Of a stretch of 64,000 bases of DNA, positions 26,020 to 34,908 are shown piece by piece. This DNA is from Streptomyces sp. ISL-10. Its GTDB lineage: Bacteria > Actinomycetota > Actinomycetes > Streptomycetales > Streptomycetaceae. The notes under the pieces were generated by a model that was given only the letters and a program-made list of their open reading frames with translations, did not search any database and was not told the DNA's origin. The stretch lies in the NCBI RefSeq assembly GCF_018614575.1, contig NZ_JAGGOJ010000005.1:224042-288041 (forward strand). The letters are read 5' to 3'. Made by a program: the position numbers and the translations under genes. Every line of letters begins with the position of its first letter. Positions within the stretch are counted from its first letter, which is position 1.

Positions 26020-27340
26020 CCTTTCCCGCGACACCGCCACGGCGGGCGAGACGGTCGCCCACTACCTCCACACGCAGGCGGGAGACTTCCTGCGCAGTCT
26101 GCGGCTGCACGGCGAGAGCGGCGCGGACACGGCGGGCACGGCGGAGGCGGCGCGCGCGCTGCGGGCTGCGTCGAGCCGGATCAGCGGGACGCTTCACACC
26201 TTCCGCCCCCTGCTCGACCCGGCCTGGGCGGACGGCCTGCGGACGGAGCTGGGCTGGCTGTCCGCGACCCTGGCGCAGGAGCACGCCTGCACGTCCCGCC
26301 TGGCCCGCCTGCTCGACGCACTGTCGCGCCTGTCGGGCGCCGCACCCCTGCCACCGGCGCGAACGGAACTGCCCGTGCGGTACGACTGCGGCCCGGGCGG
26401 CCACGCTGCGGCGGGAGTACCGGGCCGTACGGCGGGCCCGGTGACGCCGGTCCCCGGCGGTCCCGACACGCCTGAGGAGGCGGCCCTCCCGGCAGGCGGC
26501 CACACGGCCGGGGCGCGCCCGGTCCGAGGGCGCGACGCAGGCGTGCGGCGCGCGGACGCGGCGGCCGCCTCCCGAGGCGGCGCCTCGGGCGTCACGACCG
26601 ACACGCTGCCGAGCGCAGCGGACAGCTCGGCCGGGCACCGTGAAGCACACCCGGACCGTCCCGCCGGCCCCGGCCCCGGCGCCGGCAGGGCCCCGGCCCC
26701 CGCGCGCGGTGGAGCACTCACCGTCGGGGCCGCGCGGGCCGGGGCCCTGCTGGAGCGGCAGCTCACCCTCGCCCGGACCCGGGCGCACTCCGCCGCGCTG
26801 CAGGCGCTCGGCTCCTCCCGGTTCCACGCCGTCGCCGACTCCGTCGCCTTACTCGCCTCCGAGCTCCCGCTGGCCCCCGCCGCCGCGGGCCCGGCCGCCG
26901 AGACGCTCGGCCTGCTCGCCGAGGTCGCGGAACGACGCCTCCTGGACGCCGTCGCCCGGCTGCCGCTGGGCCGCGCGGCCCACCCGTACAACGCGGACGC
27001 CCTGGTCAACGGCCTCGCGGCAACCACCGCCGGCGAGGAGCAGGACGTCCCGTGGCACGAGGTCCGCAGGTTGCTGCGGGTGCACCGCTACGCGCAGGAG
27101 GTGCTGCATCCGGGCGCCGAACCGGTCCTGTGCCACGCTGGACTCGTGCTGGACCACCATCGCGACGCCGCGGAGGCGTCCGAGGCCGCCGCGGCAGCGG
27201 CCCGTACGCCACGGATCGCGCCGGCCACCGCGTATGCCCTCGGCGTGCTCCACGCCGACCAGCGGCACGAGGTCGAGGCCGCCAGGTTCGCCTTCCAGCA
27301 GGAGTGGCGGCACGCCACGGTGACGGTCGCCGCGCCATGA
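26006..27340 (+). CDS. CHAD-domain polyphosphate-binding protein
   Basis: 444 residues from the GTG at 26006, overlapping ppk by 14 bases. CHAD domains are helical bundles rich in conserved His and Arg that bind polyphosphate, and are commonly encoded next to ppk. Seen: [20 protein letters not shown] (about 13-32) and the second half with [18 protein letters not shown] and [13 protein letters not shown]. The two halves are separated by a 110-residue Pro/Ala/Gly-rich linker (about 125-240), much longer than usual. It probably localises to or organises polyphosphate granules. Confidence 0.88.
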   Translation: MHSPDLSRDTATAGETVAHYLHTQAGDFLRSLRLHGESGADTAGTAEAARALRAASSRISGTLHTFRPLLDPAWADGLRTELGWLSATLAQEHACTSRLARLLDALSRLSGAAPLPPARTELPVRYDCGPGGHAAAGVPGRTAGPVTPVPGGPDTPEEAALPAGGHTAGARPVRGRDAGVRRADAAAASRGGASGVTTDTLPSAADSSAGHREAHPDRPAGPGPGAGRAPAPARGGALTVGAARAGALLERQLTLARTRAHSAALQALGSSRFHAVADSVALLASELPLAPAAAGPAAETLGLLAEVAERRLLDAVARLPLGRAAHPYNADALVNGLAATTAGEEQDVPWHEVRRLLRVHRYAQEVLHPGAEPVLCHAGLVLDHHRDAAEASEAAAAAARTPRIAPATAYALGVLHADQRHEVEAARFAFQQEWRHATVTVAAP

Positions 27341-27786
27341 CCGACGGCGCCGCGAAGCAGGGGCAGCCGGCCGGCGCCGAGCTGGTGCGGGCCGCCGGCT
27401 GCGTGCTGTGGCGCCGCTCGCCGCACGGGGACGACGGCATCGAGATCTGCCTCGTCCACCGGCCGAAATACGACGACTGGTCGCACCCGAAGGGCAAGCT
27501 CAAGCGCGGTGAGGACGCGCTGACCGCCGCCCTGCGCGAGGTCCTGGAGGAGACCGGCCACCGGTGCATCCCGGGTGCCCGGCTGCCCTCCCTCCGTTAT
27601 CTCGCGAGCGGCCGGCCCAAGCACGTCGTGTACTGGGCCGCCGAGGCCCGCTCGGGTTCCTTCGCCGCCAGCACCGAGGTGGACCGCATCGTCTGGCTGT
27701 CGCCCGCCGCCGCCCGCAACCGGCTCACCCAGCCCCGGGACCGCGCGCTGATCGACGCCCTGATGCAGGCGCTGCACACGGCCTGA
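27337..27786 (+). CDS. NUDIX hydrolase (MutT-like)
   Basis: 149 residues. The NUDIX box G-x5-E-x7-REVLEETGH lies at about residues 53-75 and carries the Mg-binding glutamates. The start overlaps the CHAD stop by 4 bases. The short form corresponds to the N-terminal domain of mycobacterial MutT1-like proteins; the histidine phosphatase domain is not present here. It may hydrolyse 8-oxo-dGTP, diadenosine polyphosphates or an inositol polyphosphate; the polyphosphate operon makes a polyphosphate-related substrate attractive but this is inferred. Confidence 0.88.
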   Translation: MTDGAAKQGQPAGAELVRAAGCVLWRRSPHGDDGIEICLVHRPKYDDWSHPKGKLKRGEDALTAALREVLEETGHRCIPGARLPSLRYLASGRPKHVVYWAAEARSGSFAASTEVDRIVWLSPAAARNRLTQPRDRALIDALMQALHTA

Positions 27787-27866
27787 GCGCCCCCGGTCGT
27801 GCCGGACCGGGGAGCAGGCGCTCTCGATCAGGTCAATCCTGGAACAGCACCAGGCCGCCCGACACG

Positions 27867-27910
27867 GTTCACCTTGCGTTCACTCTCCCCCGTTGGTCAC
27901 TTCACCTGAT
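27867..27910 (+). promoter_or_regulatory. PHO box (PhoP binding site) of pstS
   Basis: 11-base direct repeats in phase: GTTCACCTTGC (27867-27877), GTTCACTCTCC (27878-27888), a degenerate unit (27889-27899) and CTTCACCTGAT (27900-27910). This matches the Streptomyces PHO-box consensus GTTCACCCRGC. It lies 123 bases upstream of the pstS start. Phosphate-starvation activation by PhoR-PhoP is the expected control. Confidence 0.9.
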
Positions 27911-28033
27911 CTGCCTAATTTCGGCCTTACACGGTGTCCGGTGCAGTGCCGGTCCCCCACCCCCGACACACGCCGCCACAGAACGTGACGACAAAGGTCA
28001 GCGTCCGGCGGCTTCTGGAAGGAACACCCGAAA

Positions 28034-29164
28034 GTGAAGCTTCAGCGCAAGAACGGGCTTCGCGCCACCGCGCTCGGTGCCCTCGCCCTGTCCGGCGCCC
28101 TGGTCCTCACGGCGTGTGGTTCGGACGACAACACCACTCCCGGCAGCGGCACGAAGACCGGCGCTGCGTCGAACGTCAAGTGCGACGACGCCAAGGGCCA
28201 GCTTCTCGCGGCCGGCTCGACCGCCCAGAAGAACGCCATGGACCTGTGGGTCAAGAACTTCCAGGCCGCCTGTTCCGGCGTCGAGGTCAACTACCAGGCC
28301 ATCGGCTCCGGCGGCGGCATCACCAAGTTCAACCAGGGCCAGGTCGCCTTCGCCGGCTCCGACTCCGCGCTGAAGCCGGAGGAGACCGAGGAGTCCAAGA
28401 AGATCTGCAAGGGCGGCCAGGGCATCAACCTGCCGATGGTCGGCGGCCCCGTCGCGATCGGCTACAACCTGGACGGCGTGGACAACCTGGTCCTCGACTC
28501 CTCCACGCTGGCGAAGATCTTCGACTCGAAGATCAAGAAGTGGAACGACGAGGCCATCGCCAAGCTCAACCCCGACGTGAAGCTGCCTGACACCGAGATC
28601 CAGGCCTTCCACCGCTCCGACGAGTCGGGCACCACGCAGAACCTGCACAAGTACCTCAGCGAGGCCGCCCCGGCCGACTGGAAGCACGACCCGAAGTCGA
28701 AGTCGTGGCTCGCCCCCGGTGGCCAGGCCGCCAACGGCTCCTCCGGCGTCGCCGCCCAGGTCAAGCAGACCCAGGGCTCCATCGGCTACTTCGAGCTGTC
28801 GTACGCGACCTCGCAGTCCATCGACACCGTCAAGCTGAACACCGGTGCCGCGGCCCCGGTCGAGGCCACGACCGAGAACGCGTCCAAGGCCATCGCCGCC
28901 GCCAAGATCAAGGGCACCGGCAACGACCTGGCCCTCTCCCTCGACTACAAGACCAAGGCCGAGGGCGCCTACCCGATCATCCTCGTGACGTACGAGATCG
29001 CCTGCGACAAGGGCAACAAGGCGGAGACGCTGCCGACCCTGAAGGCGTTCCTCAACTACACCGTCAGCGACGAGGGCCAGAAGGTCCTCGCCGAGGCCGG
29101 CTACGCCCCGCTGCCCGCCGAGATCGCGGCGAAGGTCCGCGAGATCGTCCCCACCCTGGCCTGA
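28034..29164 (+). CDS. pstS: Phosphate-binding lipoprotein PstS
   Basis: 376 residues from the GTG at 28034. A lipoprotein signal ends in LTAC with the lipidated Cys28. The mature protein is a periplasmic-type binding protein with phosphate-site motifs AAGSTAQ, GSGGGITKFNQGQV, FAGSDSAL and FHRSDESGTTQNLH. It captures phosphate at the cell surface and delivers it to PstC/PstA. It is the first gene of pstS-pstC-pstA-pstB and follows a clear PHO box. A strong hairpin after the gene probably gives it higher expression than pstCAB. Confidence 0.97.
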   Translation: MKLQRKNGLRATALGALALSGALVLTACGSDDNTTPGSGTKTGAASNVKCDDAKGQLLAAGSTAQKNAMDLWVKNFQAACSGVEVNYQAIGSGGGITKFNQGQVAFAGSDSALKPEETEESKKICKGGQGINLPMVGGPVAIGYNLDGVDNLVLDSSTLAKIFDSKIKKWNDEAIAKLNPDVKLPDTEIQAFHRSDESGTTQNLHKYLSEAAPADWKHDPKSKSWLAPGGQAANGSSGVAAQVKQTQGSIGYFELSYATSQSIDTVKLNTGAAAPVEATTENASKAIAAAKIKGTGNDLALSLDYKTKAEGAYPIILVTYEIACDKGNKAETLPTLKAFLNYTVSDEGQKVLAEAGYAPLPAEIAAKVREIVPTLA

Positions 29165-29170
29165 CGTCCG

Positions 29171-29208
29171 GCCGGGGCCGGTCCGCCACCGCGCGGACCG
29201 GCCCCGGC
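29171..29208 (+). terminator. pstS-pstC intergenic hairpin
   Basis: A perfect 15-bp stem (29171-29185, 29194-29208) with an 8-base loop lies 6 bases after the pstS stop. In Streptomyces and other bacteria such structures act as partial terminators or 3' stabilisers, so that the binding protein is made in excess over the membrane subunits. Confidence 0.8.
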
Positions 29209-29261
29209 ATCCGGTGCACCGCCGCCTGGAGCCCCACGGCTCCGCAGACCGGAGACTGACA

Positions 29262-30257
29262 ATGGATACAGCAACCACCACGACGAACCCACCGCCGCGC
29301 GCGCCCGGCGCCGAGCGCAGCGCCCGCGGAAAGCCCCGCCCCGGCGACCGCATCTTCCTGGGCCTGTCCCGGGGAGCGGGCATCTCCCTGCTGATGATCA
29401 TGGCCGCGATCGCGGGATTCCTCGCGTACCGCGCGGCGATCGCCATCTCCAAGGACGACGCCAACTTCCTCACCGCCTCCGAGTGGAACCCGGCCGGCAG
29501 CCCGCCGGTGTTCGGCATCGCCGTGCTCGCCTTCGGCACGGTCGTGAGCTCGGTCGTCGCGATGGTCATCGCCGTGCCGGTCGCCATCGGCATCGCGCTG
29601 TTCATCTCGCACTACGCGCCGCGCAAGGTCGCCGCCCCGCTCGCGTACGTCGTCGACCTGCTGGCCGCCGTTCCCAGCATCATCTACGGCCTGTGGGGCG
29701 CCATCTTCCTGGTGCCCTACATCGACGGCCTGAACAGCTGGCTCGACGAGTACCTCGGCTGGACCTACATCTTCGACAAGACCAGCGAGGGCGTCGCCCG
29801 CAACCTGTTCACCGTGGGCATCCTGCTGGCGATCATGATCCTTCCGATCATCACCAACGTCACCCGTGAGGTCTTCCTCCAGGTGCCGCGGATGCACGAA
29901 GAGGCCGCTCTCGCCCTCGGCGCCACCCGCTGGGAGGTCATCCGCATGTCGGTGCTGCCCTTCGGCCGCTCCGGCATCATCAGCGCCTCGATGCTGGGCC
30001 TCGGCCGCGCCCTCGGCGAGACGATGGCCGTCGCCGTCGTCCTGTCCCCCAGCTTCGTCATCTCCGGGCACCTGCTGGACCCGGGCGGCGGCACGTTCGC
30101 GCAGAACATCGCCGCGAAGTTCAACGAGGCGGACGAGTTCGGCCGTGACGCGCTGATCGCCTCCGGCCTCGTCCTGTTCGTCATCACCCTGCTGGTCAAC
30201 GGAGCGGCCCGCGCGATCATCGCCCGCCGCAAGGAGTACTCGGGGGCCAACGCATGA
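29262..30257 (+). CDS. pstC: Phosphate ABC transporter permease PstC
   Basis: 331 residues from the ATG at 29262, with GGAG at 8 bases. Six membrane helices and the EAA loop EEAALALGATRWEVIRMSVLP that contacts the ATPase. It forms the phosphate channel with PstA. A 30-residue Thr/Pro-rich cytosolic tail precedes helix 1. The stop overlaps pstA by 4 bases, so PstC and PstA are coupled. Confidence 0.96.
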   Translation: MDTATTTTNPPPRAPGAERSARGKPRPGDRIFLGLSRGAGISLLMIMAAIAGFLAYRAAIAISKDDANFLTASEWNPAGSPPVFGIAVLAFGTVVSSVVAMVIAVPVAIGIALFISHYAPRKVAAPLAYVVDLLAAVPSIIYGLWGAIFLVPYIDGLNSWLDEYLGWTYIFDKTSEGVARNLFTVGILLAIMILPIITNVTREVFLQVPRMHEEAALALGATRWEVIRMSVLPFGRSGIISASMLGLGRALGETMAVAVVLSPSFVISGHLLDPGGGTFAQNIAAKFNEADEFGRDALIASGLVLFVITLLVNGAARAIIARRKEYSGANA

Positions 30258-31330
30258 GCAAGGTCATTGAGGACACGCGTCCGGTGCCCGCCGCCGTACG
30301 CACCGCCCCCCTGTCGCACGCGCGCATGCCGCGCTGGGCGCCGGCCGCCATCGCGGCCGGGTCGATCGCCGCGGGCTGCGGCGTCGGCCTGGGCGCCGGC
30401 TGGCACAGCCGCGTCCAGTGGGGCCTGATCGCCGCGCTGCTCTTCGTCGCCGCGACCTACGTCATCACGGCGAAGGTGGAGAACGTCCGCCAGGCCAAGG
30501 ACCGCGTCGCCACCAGCCTCGTCTGGGTCTGCTTCGTCCTGGCCGTCGTGCCGCTGTTCTCGCTCGGCTGGGTCACCATCAGCAAGGGCATGGAGGTCGT
30601 CGACGGCCACTTCCTCAGCCACTCGATGAACGGCGTGCTCGACGCCCAGCCCGGCGGCGGCATCTACCACGCGCTGCTCGGCACCATCGAGCAGGTCCTT
30701 ATCGCCACGGTGATCGCCGCGCCGATCGGCATGCTCACCGCGATCTACCTGGTCGAGTACGGACGCGGGAAGCTGGCCAAGGCCGTCACGTTCTTCGTCG
30801 ACGTCATGACCGGTATCCCGTCGATCGTCGCCGGTCTGTTCGTCCTCGCGACATGGAACCTGATGCTGGGCTTCGGCCCCTCCGGCTTCGCCGGCGCCAT
30901 CGCGCTCGCGATCCTGATGATGCCGGTGGTCGTCCGTTCCACCGAGGAGATGCTGAAGCTGGTTCCGAACGAGCTGCGCGAAGCCTCGCTCGCCCTCGGC
31001 GTGCCGAAGTGGCGGACCATCCTCAAGGTGGTCCTGCCCACCGCGATCGGTGGCATCACCACCGGCGTGATGCTCTCCGTCGCGCGCGTCACGGGTGAGA
31101 CCGCCCCGGTGCTGCTGCTCGTGTTCGGCACGAAGCTGATCAATCCGAACCCCTTCGAAGGCGCCCAGTCCTCACTGCCGCTGTACGTGTACGAGCAGTA
31201 CGCGGTCGGCACGGACGCCTCGATCGCGCGCGCCTGGGGCGCCGCGCTGGTGCTGATCGCCTTCGTCATGCTCCTCAACCTGGTCGCCCGCGGCATCGCC
31301 CGCTGGAAGGCCCCGAAGACCGGCCGCTGA
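30254..31330 (+). CDS. pstA: Phosphate ABC transporter permease PstA
   Basis: 358 residues. There are about eight hydrophobic segments, including two extra N-terminal helices before the six-helix permease core. The EAA loop is REASLALGVPKWRTILKVVLP. It is partner of PstC in the high-affinity phosphate importer. pstB starts 51 bases later with its own ribosome site (GGAAGTG). Confidence 0.96.
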   Translation: MSKVIEDTRPVPAAVRTAPLSHARMPRWAPAAIAAGSIAAGCGVGLGAGWHSRVQWGLIAALLFVAATYVITAKVENVRQAKDRVATSLVWVCFVLAVVPLFSLGWVTISKGMEVVDGHFLSHSMNGVLDAQPGGGIYHALLGTIEQVLIATVIAAPIGMLTAIYLVEYGRGKLAKAVTFFVDVMTGIPSIVAGLFVLATWNLMLGFGPSGFAGAIALAILMMPVVVRSTEEMLKLVPNELREASLALGVPKWRTILKVVLPTAIGGITTGVMLSVARVTGETAPVLLLVFGTKLINPNPFEGAQSSLPLYVYEQYAVGTDASIARAWGAALVLIAFVMLLNLVARGIARWKAPKTGR

Positions 31331-31381
31331 GGCCACGACATCGGCTCCGCCGACGCGGGGCACTTTTGGAAGTGAAGTGAC

Positions 31382-32158
31382 ATGGCCAAGCGAATCGACG
31401 TCAGCGGCCTGACCGCCTACTACGGCTCCCACAAGGCGATCGAGGACATCTCGATGACGGTGGAGCCCCGTTCCGTCACGGCCTTCATCGGCCCGTCCGG
31501 CTGCGGCAAGTCCACGTTCCTGCGCACCCTGAACCGTATGCACGAGGTCACCCCCGGTGGCCGCGTCGAGGGCAAGGTGATGCTGGACGACGAGAACCTG
31601 TACGACTCGAACGTCGACCCGGTGGCCGTGCGCCGCACGGTCGGCATGGTGTTCCAGCGGCCGAACCCGTTCCCGACCATGTCGATCTTCGACAATGTCG
31701 CGGCGGGCCTCCGGCTGAACGGCAACTACAAGAAGTCCGAGCTGAGCGACATCGTCGAGAGGTCCCTCAAGGGCGCGAACCTGTGGAACGAGGTCAAGGA
31801 CCGCCTCAACAAGCCGGGCTCGGGTCTGTCCGGCGGTCAGCAGCAGCGCCTGTGCATCGCCCGCGCGATCGCCGTCGAGCCGGACGTGCTGCTGATGGAC
31901 GAGCCCTGCTCGGCGCTCGACCCGATCTCGACGCTCGCGATCGAGGACCTGATCGGGGAGCTGAAGGAGCGCTTCACGATCGTCATCGTGACGCACAACA
32001 TGCAGCAGGCGGCGCGCGTCTCGGACCGCACGGCCTTCTTCAACCTGGCGGCGGTCGGTCAGCCCGGCAAGCTCGTCGAGATCGACGACACCGAGCGGAT
32101 CTTCGCCAACCCGTCCGTCCAGGCGACCGAGGACTACATCTCGGGACGCTTCGGATAA
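31382..32158 (+). CDS. pstB: Phosphate ABC transporter ATP-binding protein PstB
   Basis: 258 residues. Walker A is GPSGCGKST, the signature is LSGGQQQRL, Walker B is [12 protein letters not shown] and the H-loop is VTHNMQQA. The Q-loop region [20 protein letters not shown] and the family segment [13 protein letters not shown] identify PstB. It hydrolyses ATP to drive phosphate import. It is the last gene of the operon, followed by a terminator-like hairpin. The usual pst-linked phoU is not directly downstream; a DUF47/PhoU-like gene is found with pit instead. Confidence 0.97.
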   Translation: MAKRIDVSGLTAYYGSHKAIEDISMTVEPRSVTAFIGPSGCGKSTFLRTLNRMHEVTPGGRVEGKVMLDDENLYDSNVDPVAVRRTVGMVFQRPNPFPTMSIFDNVAAGLRLNGNYKKSELSDIVERSLKGANLWNEVKDRLNKPGSGLSGGQQQRLCIARAIAVEPDVLLMDEPCSALDPISTLAIEDLIGELKERFTIVIVTHNMQQAARVSDRTAFFNLAAVGQPGKLVEIDDTERIFANPSVQATEDYISGRFG

Positions 32159-32201
32159 GACGTCTTGGGGTGCTGCATGGCGGTGCCACCCACAAGACGA
32201 A

Positions 32202-32231
32202 GGGCCCGCTCCCTCTCCCGGGGGCGGGCCC
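32202..32231 (+). terminator. Terminator after pstB
   Basis: The arms GGGCCCGC and GCGGGCCC (32202-32209, 32224-32231), extended by four more pairs including one G-T, form a hairpin 44 bases past the pstB stop. Confidence 0.7.
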
Positions 32232-32304
32232 ACGTGTGTCTCCACCCGGGGGCGGCCCCTTGCCTCGCACCCCCCACGGGTCCGACGACCGCGAGCAGGT
32301 ATTG

Positions 32305-32581
32305 CCTCCCCGGACCTGGCTCCGCCCGGAACCCCCAGCACCGCTACGGCGACGCCTACCGGTCGACGACCGTGAGCCGCCACCCCTCCCGTACCGGGCT
32401 CCGCCCCGCCCCCGTACCGCCCGCGGCGGTGGCCTCGCACCACCCACGGTCCGACGAACCGCGAGCAGGTATCCCCCTCCCCGGACCTGGCTCCGCCCGG
32501 AACCCCCAGCACCGCTACGGCGACGCCTACCGGTCGACGACCGTGAGCCGCCACCCCTCCCGTACCGGGCTCCGCCCCGCC
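32305..32581 (+). repeat. 171-bp-period tandem repeat array
   Basis: A 106-base core at 32305-32410 recurs without any difference at 32476-32581 (period 171). The flanking GGTCCGACGA and CCGCGAGCAGGTAT also recur. Degenerate further copies continue to about 32790. Perfect identity argues for recent duplication or ongoing gene conversion. Confidence 0.9.
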
Positions 32582-32864
32582 CGGACCTGGCTCCGCCTGG
32601 AACCTCCGGTACCGCTGCGGCGATGCCTATGGTCCGACGACTGTGGCGCTGAGCCCCTCCAGTACCGGCTTCCCCCGACTCCGGTACCTGCCCTTCGACG
32701 GCGCCTCGCCCCCACGGTCTGACGACCGTAGGCAGGGATCCCCTTCCCGGACCGGGACTCCGCCCCGAGCCCCCGGTACCGCCCTCGGCGGTGTCCTCAA
32801 TCGCCGGACGGGCTGGAGTTGCCCGCAGGCACTGTCACCTCGTCGGCATTGAGGCGTGTCGCAG

Positions 32865-32961
32865 GGCAACCTCCAGCCTCGCCGGCTCTTGAGGCGCGAG
32901 GTGCGGGACGGAGCCCCGGTTGCGCACGGCAACCTCCAGCCCCGCCGGCTCTTGAGGCGCG
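32865..32961 (-). repeat. Dispersed intergenic element, two copies
   Basis: 34-base copies at 32865-32898 and 32928-32961 differ at one base. The core GCCTCGCCGGC...TTGAGGCGCG is the reverse complement of the element near 12740 and 12980 with small changes. Found in non-coding gaps only. Confidence 0.8.
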
Positions 32962-33038
32962 GGGGTCCGGGGGCGGAGCCCCCGAGAGTCCGGCCGGCGG
33001 AGCCCCGGTAACGGGCAGGAGCGGGCAGGGGAAAGCAG

Positions 33039-33073
33039 AAGGGCCCCGCCACCCCCCAGGTGACCGGGCCCTT
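33039..33073 (-). terminator. Terminator after pitH
   Basis: The arms AAGGGCCC and GGGCCCTT (33039-33046, 33066-33073) with a 19-base loop lie 17 bases past the pitH stop on the minus strand. T residues flank both sides, so it could work in both directions. Confidence 0.6.
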
Positions 33074-33089
33074 TCCTCACGGCTCGGCG

Positions 33090-34088
33090 TCAGCCGAAGA
33101 CCACGTACACGACCCCGTAGCTCAGCGCGGCAACCGTCGCCGCCGCCGGCATCGTGATGAACCACCCGAGGACGATGTTCTTCGCGACACCCCACCGCAC
33201 CGCGTTCACCCGCTTCGTCGCCCCCACACCCATGATCGCCGAGGTGATCACATGGGTCGTCGAGATCGGCGCGTGGAACAGGAACGCCGAGCCGAACATG
33301 ATCGACGCACCCGTCGTCTCCGCCGCGAACCCCTGCGGCGGATCCAGCTCGATGATCTTGCGGCCCAGCGTCCGCATGATGCGCCAGCCGCCCGCGTACG
33401 TGCCCAGCGACAGCATCAGCGCACAGGCGATCTTCACCCAGGTCGGGATCGGGTCGCCCGCGTTCTCCACGTCCGCGATGACCAGGGCCATCACCACGAT
33501 GCCCATCGTTTTCTGAGCGTCCTGAAGACCGTGACCGAGTGCCATGCCGGCCGCCGAAACCGTCTGGGCGATACGGAAACCGCGCTTCGCCTTGTGCGGG
33601 CTGGACTTCCGGAACATCCACATGATCGCGACCATCACCAGGTAACCGGCGATGAGCCCGACGACGGGCGACACGAACATCGGGATGACGATCTTCTCGA
33701 GCACGCCGGTCCAGATGACGTCCGTCCCGCCCGCGAGCGCCGCGCCGACCATGCCGCCGAACAGCGCGTGCGAGGAGGAGGACGGCAGGCCGAAGTACCA
33801 GGTGACGAGGTTCCACACGATCGCGCCGACCAGCGCGGCGAAGAGAATGCCCATGCCGCGCGAGCCCTCGGGCGTCGCGATGAGTCCTTCACTGACGGTC
33901 TTGGCGACGCCCTGTCCGAGGAACGCACCTGCCAGGTTCATCACCGCGGCCATCGCCAGCGCCACGCGCGGCGTCAGCGCACGCGTGGAGACGGAGGTCG
34001 CGATGGCGTTCGCGGAGTCGTGAAAGCCGTTGGTGTACGTGAATCCGAGCGCGACACCAATGGTCACGATCAGGGCAAAGGTGTCCAC
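33090..34088 (-). CDS. pitH1: Low-affinity inorganic phosphate transporter (Pit family)
   Basis: 332 residues from the GTG at 34088, about ten membrane helices. The two Pit repeats are recognised by GFHDSANAIATSVSTRAL near the N-terminus and GGWRIMRTLGRKIIELDP with GFAAETTGAS in the C-terminal half. It imports metal-phosphate with protons at higher phosphate levels, complementing Pst. It starts 5 bases after the DUF47 stop, so the two form an operon. It is convergent with pstB. The name pitH1 follows the S. coelicolor gene at this place (SCO4138, from memory). Confidence 0.93.
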   Translation of the reverse strand: MDTFALIVTIGVALGFTYTNGFHDSANAIATSVSTRALTPRVALAMAAVMNLAGAFLGQGVAKTVSEGLIATPEGSRGMGILFAALVGAIVWNLVTWYFGLPSSSSHALFGGMVGAALAGGTDVIWTGVLEKIVIPMFVSPVVGLIAGYLVMVAIMWMFRKSSPHKAKRGFRIAQTVSAAGMALGHGLQDAQKTMGIVVMALVIADVENAGDPIPTWVKIACALMLSLGTYAGGWRIMRTLGRKIIELDPPQGFAAETTGASIMFGSAFLFHAPISTTHVITSAIMGVGATKRVNAVRWGVAKNIVLGWFITMPAAATVAALSYGVVYVVFG

Positions 34089-34093
34089 GAAGT

Positions 34094-34714
34094 TCAGGAC
34101 TCCTTGACCGCGATGGTCTCCACCGTGTTCGCGACGTGCTCGAACGCATCGGCGGCCTCTTCGAGCACATCCACGATCTGCTTGAGCTTGAGGACCTCGA
34201 TGGCGTCGTACTTGCCGTTGAAGAGGTGGGCGAGCAGCTTGCGGTGGATCTGGTCCGCCTGGTTCTCCAGCCGGTTGACCTCGATCCAGTACTCGGTGAG
34301 GTTGTCCATGGTGCGCAGGTGCGGCATGGCCTCGGCGGTCAGCACGGCCGCCCGGGCCAGGACCTCGATCTGCTGCTCGACACCCTTGGGGAGCTCTTCC
34401 ACGTTGTAGAGGACGACGAGGTCGACGGCCTCCTCCATGAAGTCCATGATGTCGTCGAGCGACGATGCGAGCGAGTAGATGTCCTCGCGGTCGAACGGCG
34501 TGATGAACGAGGAGTTCAGCTGGTGGAAGATCGCGTGTGTCGCGTCGTCCCCGGCGTGCTCGGCTGCCCTCATCCGTTCCGCGATCTCGGCCCGGGCGCT
34601 GGAGTCCGCGCCGAGCAGTTCCATCAGGAGCTTCGAGCCGGTCACGATGTTGTCCGCGGACGCGGCGAACATGTCGTAGAAGCTCGTCTCCCTGGGGGTC
34701 AGACGAAAACGCAC
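34094..34714 (-). CDS. DUF47/PhoU-like regulator of Pit transporter
   Basis: 206 residues, all-helical, with the DUF47 pattern: FYDMFAASADNIVTGSKLLMELL at the N-terminus and the metal-binding-like motif REDIYSLASSLDDIMDFMEEAVD in the middle. DUF47 proteins bind and modulate Pit transporters and resemble PhoU. The first gene of the DUF47-pit operon. No PHO box was recognised upstream; a single GGTTCATGGGC on the minus strand near 34805 is not enough. Confidence 0.92.
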   Translation of the reverse strand: MRFRLTPRETSFYDMFAASADNIVTGSKLLMELLGADSSARAEIAERMRAAEHAGDDATHAIFHQLNSSFITPFDREDIYSLASSLDDIMDFMEEAVDLVVLYNVEELPKGVEQQIEVLARAAVLTAEAMPHLRTMDNLTEYWIEVNRLENQADQIHRKLLAHLFNGKYDAIEVLKLKQIVDVLEEAADAFEHVANTVETIAVKES

Positions 34715-34859
34715 GTGGGGTCCTCGGGGTGCTTTGGATGCGGTCAGGGTGATGCTAGGCGCATCATCCGGCCACGGCTAACCGGCAAGGTCCCAGTGTC
34801 GCCCATGAACCGGCGTGATCAGCACAGACCCCCACAGGTTTCCCCATGATTCGTTACGA

Positions 34860-34878
34860 TATACCCACGCGGGGTATA
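34860..34878 (+). promoter_or_regulatory. CsoR operator
   Basis: The inverted repeat TATACCC-N5-GGGTATA (34860-34866, 34872-34878) ends 30 bases before the csoR ATG. It matches the GC-tract-containing operators of CsoR proteins, so copper-relieved autorepression is expected. Confidence 0.85.
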
Positions 34879-34908
34879 CATTCCCTTTCTGGACAGCGGG
34901 AGGACGCG

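Larger units (their letters stand above)
32159..33089. other. Repeat-filled intergenic region, 931 bases
   Basis: No gene is supported between pstB and pitH. The region holds the pstB terminator, a 171-base tandem repeat array, two 34-base repeats of the dispersed GCCGGC/TTGAGGC family, and the pitH terminator. Open frames here merely follow the repeats and show no protein family resemblance. Confidence 0.7.

Noticed and set aside
23641..26040. A 799-codon open frame opposite ppk
   Set aside because: It is a high-GC shadow of ppk: no family resemblance, no ribosome site, and ppk is unmistakable on the other strand.
32160..33060. CRISPR array in the pstB-pitH gap
   Set aside because: The repeats are long (106 of 171 bases), few, and not separated by unique spacers of constant size. 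No cas gene is present.
34715..34858. PHO box upstream of DUF47-pit
   Set aside because: A single GGTTCATGGGC on the minus strand with no neighbouring repeat is insufficient.
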